From contig CM019069.1 in assembly GCA_009667805.1 (NCBI GenBank), forward strand, positions 96,507,204 through 96,571,203: a stretch of 64,000 nucleotides of DNA, given 5' to 3'. Each line of letters begins with the position of its first letter. Position 1 is the stretch's first letter. The translations under genes were made by a program, and so were the position numbers. Under the pieces are notes generated by a model. That model ran no database searches. It was not told the DNA's origin and was given only the letters and a program-made list of their open reading frames with translations. Shown here in pieces: positions 56,090 to 64,000 of this stretch. This stretch comes from Leptobrachium leishanense. Its lineage: Eukaryota; Chordata; Amphibia; Anura; Megophryidae.

Positions 56090-57268
56090 TGTCACGACCC
56101 AACTACGCACGCTGCTGCGCAAGGACGCCGGGTTAAGCCGCGCACTATCTATCTATACTAGACCCAGATAATTACGCGCACTTCTCTACCCATCCCGGCC
56201 ACACTGCCTCTCACAACAGGCACGTAGAGCGCGATATACTGATCCCAGGATTGCAACACAGCACAAGCCTTCTCCTGAAGCGCAAAATAACTACGTCTCC
56301 CACAATCCTGGAACTCACTTTCTTATTCTATTAGTAACGCTGCCACCAGTCCTCACGGACCCTATGCGTCGCAACAGGAGACGCTGGGCTTAGCAGCCGC
56401 ACTATCCTAGACTCGGACAGTGACTACAATTCCCACAATTCCCTGCCGTTTCCTGACGACCGCAACACGCAATTTCTTATATATAACCGAGCTTAAGGCA
56501 AATAGCAATTCTCCCAATCTCTTAGTTAGCGTGGATTTGATCAGCCAGAGTCAAAACTTAAATACTTTTTGTTTATTTAGGATAGAAAAAATCAGTGCTT
56601 AGCTACATAAAAAATCATAACTAGAATAAATCAATTACTTATACAATACACAGCAGAATATAAAGAAAAAGGTTTAACCATAGAGCATTACTTACGAAGA
56701 GCTATTCCTCTATGGCCTCCTGGAGTCTAGAGATAGAGCATGGACAGATCAGTCCTCTTTAGAAGGAACCCCAAGTGATCAGCCAAAGCACATGGCCAGT
56801 GTTCCGAATTTATAAACTTCCTGATCTTTCCAGCCCCCACCCATAAGTGGCCCAGTGTCCTGGACTTCATTTCCCAGCGTGCAATTCTCTGTCACGCTCA
56901 GTAAGCTTGTCAATTAATCTTTAATTGCCTAAAAGGTGTCCCTCTTGCCTCCAGACCCCCCTTTGAGATCAAGGATTTTGTTTCCTGTCTTTGAAGATTG
57001 GGTCCAGGCTCTGGGTGCCGATCTGTCTGTTAAGGTGTGATTTGCTATGGCAGTGTACAAAAGAAATTCCCTTTTTACAGCTACGTGTTACATCCTCCCC
57101 CCAAGGGAGAAAGCTAAACCTTTTGATTACATGTCAGCTGTGAACCCAGGAATAAACTTACCAAATGGTCAGACACAAATATGAACATAACTCTATATGG
57201 AGGAGATAAACACATATATACAGGCAGACCTTTATATAGAGATAGAAATATAGATCTAGTCTGCCACA
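56090..57268. mobile_element. Solo LTR, 1179 bp, same family as 50377
   Basis: TGTCACGACCCAACTACGCA opens and CTAGTCTGCCACA closes it, with the 5-bp duplication ACGCT perfect (56085-56089, 57269-57273). Shared blocks with the first LTR include CTTAGTTAGCGTGGAT and TCTATATGGAGGAGATA. No internal genes are present. Confidence 0.9.
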
Positions 57269-57273
57269 ACGCT

Positions 57274-58530
57274 CATCTCATTGACCCCCACATTACAGTT
57301 TTTAGTGCACATTCCTTTATGCACTGGAAGGGTTAAAGATGGGTAATATAAACCTCTCACACAAACAAACATCTTCTCTGGAAGTAAAATGCCTAGGTCC
57401 GTTATCTGCAAAGGATCAAGCCACAGTGTTCCCATGATGTATGACTTGGGATTGGTACTGCCAGTTCCCACAGTCTATTCATTCCCTGTGCATCAGTCAG
57501 TGTCGAACAGAAACAATCTTGAAGCAAGAAAGCATGTGAAAAAGCAACAAAGCCAAATGTCTCTGCTCCCGAGGGACTACGACCTCTACAGTGGACCTTG
57601 AGCTATTTTCAGGGAATTTTGAAAACAACTTCCATGAGCTTTGCCTGTTATCACTGGAATAACACTGCTCCTCTAGATGTTCAGTAGAAAATCCCCATGA
57701 TTCTTCATACAGGCTATTTATCCGGTCAACTAAAGAGACGCCCATTAAAATCATCATACGATTTATTACAGTTACAAGCATTTATAAAGCGCTAATAAGT
57801 CCCAAAGCGCTGGTTTGTATGAAATAATTTTACATCACTTGTAAAATTAACCTAAAGTATATTAAACCCAGGCGCAATATTTCATTTCTTTTTTATGGAG
57901 TTAGACGGAACAATTCCTTATATAAAGTGCACAAATCAAATATATCGGAGGGATAAAGAGCACTATAAGACTATATGCCTCTACCCAGAGTGCTTGCTTT
58001 AAATGTACTGTACTGTGCTTACTGTAAAAAAAAAATTTTGTTGTGTGGTTAGAACTGATATAAAAAAAAGCGGGACGCTGGTCGCATCAATCCAATGTGG
58101 TTATTTAGGGTATCTCCACTATGCGTAACATTTTTGCTGTATTAGCAATGTTTATCAAGAAGTTGGCGAGAAACGAGCTGAAACATCAGGGTATAGAACT
58201 AAGGGGTTATATATGTCATTATTTTGCAAGGATTTTCAAACACTTAAAAAAAAAATCCCGATGCATTTCATAGCTGTTAGTATTTATTTCAGATACATTT
58301 AAACAATACAGGAATATCAATTGGATCTGCTGTTAACTTCATGGTCGTTGGCTTTAATCCCATATAATCACGTGACAATAGCAGGCGACAAAGAACGAAA
58401 GTCATCTAGCCCTGTGTTGTCCAGTGTGTGGAACATATGGGTTATAGGTTACCCCGGACACCAGAGAGCAGCAGCATTTGTGATGGGTGTTCACTTACCA
58501 TGATAAGGTGTTTTATATATACAGTGTATA
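57274..58530. other. No recognisable gene or element
   Basis: Open frames at 57256-57781 lack domains and splice context. A TTTATAAAGCGC patch at 57780 resembles an L2 tail in antisense. Confidence 0.4.
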
Positions 58531-58532
58531 TA

Positions 58533-58700
58533 CAGTCAGGTCCAGAACTATTGGGACATCGACACAATTCTAACATATTTGGCTCTATACACCACCACAA
58601 TGGAGTTGGAATGAAACAAACAAAATGTGTTTTAACTGTCAGCTTTAATTTGAGGGTATGTACATCCAACTCAGGTGAACGGTGTAGGACTTACAGCAGA
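58533..58700 (+). mobile_element. Tc1 left-end fragment
   Basis: TA followed by CAGTCAGGTCCAGAACTATT, GGGACATCGACACAATTCTA and AGCTTTAATTTGAGGGTATG is the left part of a common vertebrate Tc1 type. The transposase region is missing. Confidence 0.7.
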
Positions 58701-59700
58701 TTGCAGACGTGCCTTCGAGTGTGTGATGTCATCATTCTCGCTGCGTGGTGACGTCACTAGTGACCGATCTGGTGACCAGCAGCTGGGAAATTCAAAATCC
58801 TGGGTGCGGGTGGAGGAAGCTTTCTCCAGTTTACCCAATGATTTATACCCCTGTGAAATTTGGGTTTCCACTTAACATCTGATTTTCTTCTTTTGTTGTT
58901 GGAGGTTTAAGCCATGATATGTAATTTCAACAGACCACTAAGGGGATAAAGCTCGTACATTACGTAATCCAAAACGCTAAGTCTGGGTGATGTCAGCATG
59001 TCCAAGGTAACGCGTTTATGTGTCAAGAGCAGGGATGGAGAGCTTCTGTGCTTTCTTCAGTATATTGTAAATCATAATCACGTGTAACCTGCCTTCTCAG
59101 AGTATTGACTTTCTGACTATGTTCATCTTTCAAACATAAGCTAAGAATAAAAAAAGCCCTGATCTAATCAAGGAAAACTGTATCACTTGACTTCATATGC
59201 TGACACTTCTTTTGATGCTAATAACTATGGCATTAAATTGATGTTTACTAGAAAAATTCACAGTTGTTGCGCATAACATCAAGTCTGTATAAAAGCAGTG
59301 CAAGTCCGCAGACTCGATCTATGTGCCATCAAAGAACATGTTTTAGTGTGTTTTTAGCCCTTACCAAGGAATATATCACACTCCCCATTGGGCCATTTGT
59401 GTTAATTTTGAGAATATGTTATTTTCCACTATCGTGATTCTTTTATCCCTTTTACTTCTAAACGCTTTTTGTTGAATAGATAAGAATCCTATTTATTTGG
59501 AACATCGAAACCGTAGTTAGCAATTAAATATATATATTAAAATGGCAATATTGCATAGATAGAGCTTTTCTGAAAGTGTTAAAAGTATTAAATAATGTAA
59601 ATTTGCATTATTATTGTATTCTTTTTTCTTTACATAAAAATTGCTAGTGTGAAAACGTTTAACCTCCTAGATGGTGTCCCTTACTTATAGACCCTTTCAC
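58701..59700. other. No recognisable gene or element
   Basis: This is AT-rich host-like sequence. It contains TGATGTCATCA and GTGACGTCAC palindromes near 58725-58757, of unknown meaning. Confidence 0.35.
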
Positions 59701-59710
59701 TTACCTTAAT

Positions 59711-59886
59711 TACAGAAAAAATGGCGTCGTGCCCATACTCACCGGAGCGGCAGCAACTGCCAGGAGTAACAGCCCAGTTAATGTATAAAACATAACAAGG
59801 AAAAAAGGTGTCATCTGCGCTCGTTTCTATGTGTTCCATGTACAACAAAACTGAGGTTTTTGTTTGTTTCAATGGCCATTGCAACG
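59711..59886 (+). repeat. Duplicated 176-bp segment, copy 1
   Basis: It is nearly identical to 60131-60306, with about four substitutions in 176 bases. It starts TACAGAAAAAATGGCGTCG and ends CAATGGCCATTGCAACGTA. Its last third belongs to the repeat family seen at 323. Confidence 0.9.
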
Positions 59887-60130
59887 TAAGCTCACTCGCC
59901 ACTTCACGGCACCTCTTTACAGAGTGAGTACCTAACAATTGTAACCAAAAGGCCGCTCTACTGAGCAGCTCCAAGCCCCTCCTGCTGCTTTTCAGCCAAG
60001 GAGAGGCAGAGATGGTGGGTTTTATTTATACACGCACCAAACACTTCCCATTTGGGATTAAAAACAAAAACATGGAAAGAGGAACAGCTGCAGAACGACG
60101 GACTGGTGTTACAAGCATTTTATACATAAA

Positions 60131-60306
60131 TACAGAAAAAATGGCGTCGCGCCCATACTCACCGGAACGGCAGCAACTGCCAGGAGTAACAGCCCAGTTA
60201 ATGTATAAAACATAACAAGGAAAAAAGGTGTCATCTGCGCTCGTTTCTATGTGTTCCATGTACAACAAAACTGAGGTTTTTGTTTGTTTCAATGGACATT
60301 GCAACA
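60131..60306 (+). repeat. Duplicated 176-bp segment, copy 2
   Basis: It is offset by exactly 420 bases from copy 1. Flanking sequence is different on both sides, so this is not a simple tandem duplication of the whole interval. Confidence 0.9.
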
Positions 60307-60950
60307 TATGGGTCTGCGTTATCAGCATACAGGCAGAAATCTCTTTTGTGATAAATACAATACATGTGATAAAGACAATACAAATATTCAGGTCTCCTGC
60401 TTTTGGGGACTTGCAGTGATCATAATGGGATTATTAGCAATGCAGCTTCCAAAACAGAATATCTGAATGTGCTATATTGCTGGCATATGGAAACTGCAGT
60501 AACATATTATTTCTGTACTATACAGGGTTTTCACCAATCAAAACCCCTGAATCTTATCCCTGTATAGCAGTGAGTGACCCCAGAGCTCTCCCTGGCTATT
60601 GTAGTGCAGAGGTTATGGCTGTAAAGTTTTTTGTTACAGTGATGGTGAGGTCTGCTGTATGTAGTTTCTTTACATTAATACAGGGTGAGCGGTGTGAGAT
60701 CTTGAAGAGAACATGGTTTCTTTCCAGAGACTGACTAATCTTGCATTAACAAGGAATGCAATATGATATTACAGTATATGCATTTTTTACAGTATATGTT
60801 TTTGTATTTCCTTGTATAACAGTGCCAATTTGAGTTTACATGTATTTGTGAAGGGGTTACTAAAAGAATTCTAATTAATAAGCACCTTTACACGCCAAGT
60901 GTACTTGCTAGAGGGTCTCTGTCATGGAGAATGTACTAGTCCATCAGGAC
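60307..60950. other. No recognisable gene or element
   Basis: No coding or repeat structure is supported. Confidence 0.35.
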
Positions 60951-60956
60951 ATTTAA

Positions 60957-61727
60957 CCCTTTCGCTGCTGAGGCATTTCCCGCCTGTGTGCGAGCTCATT
61001 TTTACTGGTTTTGCTCATCATGTTTAACCACGTTTTGAAGTCTTATTTTATTATATGACCCAGACATATTATATATCGTTCTTTCCGGCAGACTCATAAT
61101 ATATCATTATTATATGTATACGTCATGTCCTGTCTGTATATTATAACAAAAAAAATTGAATTTTCAAACACTTACAATGTGTAAAGTGTTTTTTTTTCAC
61201 ATTTTAACATGCGAGCATTTGCGGTTATATTTTTTATGGGTTGCGCTTTTTAAAAAAATTAGAAATGGGGTCTCGTTACATTTTTTGGGGGGAAAATTAC
61301 GCGATTTTTAACAAACACACCCCATACAAAAATCGTTAGTGCAGCATCATTGTTCACATTATAATTGAAATGGGAACAATAGTTGTGAAGCTGTGCCCTT
61401 CCAAACGATGCCTGCCTTTAATTGCTGGCCCCCGGCGATCGGGAGGGAGAGAGGTCCGAAGGACCTCCCCCGTCCCTTTCAGTCACCTCCTCCGCACTCG
61501 CGTGGGGCGCCTGAAATAGATGTCATCGCGCAAGCACGATGACATCTATCGTCCCCGCTGGAGTGTCCGGCTGACATCCAAGATGTCAGCCCACACCGGT
61601 GGGGCCAGCAATCGGCCAGAATCCCGGCCGAATGCTGCCTCCTGTACTAGGACGCGCTCAGCGCATCCATAGCACAGGAGGTGCAGTTTGGCAGGACGCG
61701 CTGAGCGCGTCCTTAGCAGCCAAGTGG
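60957..61727. mobile_element. piggyBac-like non-autonomous element
   Basis: TTAA (60953-60956) then CCCTTTCGCTGCTGAGGC, and at the right CCTTAGCAGCCAAGTGG then TTAA (61728-61731). These inverse ends and the TTAA target match piggyBac-type MITEs. The interior has several hairpins: GATAGATGTCATCGCGC-type arms at 61513-61549, and GGACGCGCTCAGCGC near 61650 with GACGCGCTGAGCGCGTCC near 61695. It has no ORF. Confidence 0.82.
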
Positions 61728-61769
61728 TTAAAGGTATACTTTACTCATCTTAACCCCATTAGAGTTTTA

Positions 61770-62098
61770 GGCTGGCGTCAGACGAGCGCGCTATGTGCAC
61801 CCGTACTGACGTGCTTACCGGCGTCCGTCGCAGTGTTGTGGCGCTGCAACGGGGCCAGTCACACACTTGTGCACACGGACAAAATACGCATGCAGCAAGC
61901 GTCTGTTATCCAAGCTTCCCCTTCGATGCGCTAGGACGCACGTTGACGGGGCTGCAAAGCGCGATCCTCCGTAGGAGGATCGCTCTTTGCAGAGCTGAGT
62001 GCACTCAGCTAGATGACCAGAGGGGCGTCGAGTGGAAGGAACGTCCTCTCTGACGGACATTCCTTCCGCTCTCCAAAGACACTCGTCTGACACTAGCC
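61770..62098. mobile_element. PIF/Harbinger-like MITE, GGCTGGCGTCAGACG subfamily
   Basis: GGCTGGCGTCAGACGAGCG and CACTCGTCTGACACTAGCC form the ends. The flanks are TTA (61767-61769) and TTC (62099-62101), one change from a duplication. The interior shares GCGATCCTCCGTAGGAGGAT and GGAAGGAACGTCC with 31000. Confidence 0.82.
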
Positions 62099-62101
62099 TT
62101 C

Positions 62102-62677
62102 AAATGGTCAGGATGTGAGGCGTGCTCCCTCCCAGCTCCCCCGGTCTAGAAAAATTGGAGTCCCTTACTCCACCCAGTGTCACTAGCAGCTGGGATTTTT
62201 GAATTACCCAGCTGCCAGTCCCCAGATCTCCTCAGCATAATGATGTCACTCTGAGGTCAATCTCTGTAGCGATCACTATCAGAGACAGCTGATGGATAGA
62301 TAATTTTGCGCAGGTGCTACGTAACTTGCGTATGTTAAGTGTGCAAGTTCCTTTGTGATGCACATTTTGCGTTACGCAGTTTATATTTTTTAATGAAGAA
62401 TTGGCAGTTAAGCGATACTGGTAACTCAACTTTAGTAAATGTTTGATTGAATGTATTAACTGATCTTTCAATATGGCTTGTTATTGTTGCAGTTACAGAG
62501 CTGATCCAGCTCTTTAAATAGCCACAGAGCGCTTTAAAAATAACTTGATGCCTCTTTCGTGGATCTAAAGCTGTTTTTAAAAATTGTTTCCCACTTAAAA
62601 AAAAAAAAAAAAAAAAAAATTGCACGCAATTTAAATGTGATATATCAGATTTTTCTCCTGAATGAAATGTGTGTGCT
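62102..62677. other. No recognisable gene; poly(A) run at 62598
   Basis: A run of about 22 A lies at 62598-62620 with no retroelement body recognised upstream. Confidence 0.35.
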
Positions 62678-62681
62678 TTAA

Positions 62682-63476
62682 AAGGACACTACCACCATTT
62701 AATAAAATGTTCTTATTTATTTTATGTTGCTGATACCTTACATATACAGTACATTGTTTTTCTCTTGTATATTTAGTTCAGAAAATATTTTACTCCTATA
62801 TATGTCACTTTTTGCATCCATTTTGTGATATTTTATGTTGTAAACTATCCCCCTCCCCCGTATCTTTACTGCACTTGCTCATCACTTTGTGGCTTTGGGC
62901 AGAGAATGGAGTCTATAGGTCAGATCTCCAAAAATCTGATTCCTAAGGATTGCATTTTGTGGAAAGTGGCGAAAGGGGGTAGGTTAAAGAATTGAAGCCC
63001 ACTACCCAATCTCATTCAGCTGCTGTAACTTATCTCGGGTAGCATAGACCAGTGTTTCTTAAACCTCTCCTCGGAACCCCCAACCTGGCCAGATTTTGCA
63101 GATATCTGAAGCACAGCACAGGTGAAATAATTTGCTGCCCAGTGATTGCAGGATTCATTCTGCATTTCCCCAATGTGATCTGCAAAATCTGGCCTGGTTG
63201 GGGGTCCCGAGGAGAGGTTTGAGAAACCTAGGCCACACAATAGGTCCCTTGTAGACTGTCTAAACAGTCACTCCCCACCCCATTGCCTCTTCACTGGTTT
63301 ATCATATACCAAAGCAAGACTTGCCATAAGATTTTGATAAATGTTGCATTGTGGAAAAAATCCACAGAATGAAAGCAGGCGTTAAACACTTAACTTTATT
63401 TTTTCTTTTTACATACAATTACGTCAAAGAAAAAAAAAGGTAGCATGTGTTACATAATGTGTTTTGGGGTGTGTCT
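62682..63476. mobile_element. T2/Kolobok-like repeat carrying a short MITE
   Basis: TTAA (62678-62681) followed by AAGGACACTACC, and at the right GGGGTGTGTCTT followed by TTAA (63477-63480), are compatible inverse ends. It is collinear with 3650-5500. A hAT-type hairpin MITE (about 63052-63235) is inserted after GGGTAGCATAGAC. Confidence 0.6.
63052..63235. mobile_element. Short hAT-like hairpin MITE
   Basis: CAGTGTTTCTTAAACCTCTC and GAGAGGTTTGAGAAACCTA are inverse ends. GGCCAGATTTTGCAGAT is mirrored by TCTGCAAAATCTGGCC. It is absent from the matching place at 5300. It resembles the pair at 55293. Confidence 0.75.
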
Positions 63477-63732
63477 TTAATTTATGACAAGTCATTCACT
63501 GCTCCTACTTTCAATGAAATTAACGGTAAAGACAATGACAAGGTTCTTGTCCTTATTTTTAAAAAAATGATTGAGCAGACAGTTAATTAAAAAAAAAGTT
63601 GGTCCTGGCCACTTCTGACTAAACCATACATTTTCAAAGAATGAAAAAAATTTAAAATACCCCCCCCACTATAAATTTTGTAGGCTATCCACTAAGCAAG
63701 TTGGCTTGTGTAATTGCTGCAAATGGCATAAG

Positions 63733-64000
63733 TACCGTAGATACTCGAGTATAGCGCGACCCGAATATAACGCGATGGATAGAGATTTATTATTGAAATG
63801 AGAGAATACTCAGGACTCGAATATAACACGAGGAACAAAATTTGACTGTACCAGTAAACAATTAAGATCCTTCCAGGTTCTCTTCACACAGTCAGGCTAC
63901 CCCTCAGGCCAGAGTGTTCTGCTCTAGAATGGTTGCAGTTGTTACGAAGTATGAAGCCGCCGGCCACCCATCTTTACTAGCGATTTAGATGGCTGGCGGG
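63733..64000 (+). mobile_element. Mariner-like element cut by the window end
   Basis: It starts TACCGTAGATACTCGAGTAT and has the subterminal AGCGCGACCCGAATATAACG of the copy at 37508. CTCTAGAATGGTTGCAG matches 35340 in inverse. The right end lies beyond the window. Confidence 0.75.

Overview
This is vertebrate genomic DNA, most likely from a frog or other amphibian. That is inferred from the repeat mix: T2/Kolobok-type and other TTAA-flanked elements, PIF/Harbinger MITEs with TWA target duplications, several hAT families, Tc1 elements, L2/CR1-type LINE tails, and an L1 whose 5' end reads GGGGGCGTGGCC. No bacterial or viral gene system is visible. Only one stretch looks like host coding sequence: a first coding exon at 15593-15764, with a splice acceptor, an in-frame upstream stop, a strong Kozak start and a splice donor. 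Almost everything else that can be named is a transposable element, a transposon-borne tandem array or a long palindrome.

Layout. 1-11.9 kb: a 55-bp minisatellite, a CAGTATATC-type minisatellite, a 208-codon antisense ORF, an old TTAA-type repeat broken by a hAT and a Harbinger element, L2 and mariner-like fragments, and two abutting TTAA-type elements. 11.9-28.9 kb: the core of the window, with four of the five copies of one non-autonomous hAT family (TIR TAGGGATGCACCGATAC) plus the exon, a degraded Tc1 copy and a second, older hAT family that hosts two of the four. 28.9-40.9 kb: Harbinger MITEs, mariner-like elements, another degraded Tc1 and a 450-bp foldback element with a telomere-like loop. 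40.9-49.9 kb: the fifth hAT copy, swollen to 8.95 kb by a 14-bp-TSD insertion that itself contains an L1, and by an apparently complete Tc1. 49.9-64 kb: two solo LTRs with perfect 5-bp TSDs, short hAT MITEs, a piggyBac-like element, a second copy of the old TTAA-type repeat, and the start of another mariner-like element.

The most unusual structure is the five-copy hAT family (11920-13625, 19548-23797, 24172-25255, 26585-27640, 40916-49865). Four copies have perfect 8-bp target duplications and one has 7 of 8. Every copy pairs nearly fixed ends, dense in GTATCGG and GGTACTC motifs, with a private minisatellite; in four copies it has a CCCCAGCTC core and in the fifth a related-looking CCCCACAG unit. 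Every copy also carries GC-rich hairpins of about 160-290 bp. Three copies have one hairpin class, whose outer edges read AGGTAAGTA on both strands (a splice-donor consensus); the other two have an unrelated class. This looks like a mobile carrier of tandem repeats and long hairpins rather than a simple MITE.

All family assignments were made by eye from terminal repeats, target duplications and motifs. No database search was run.
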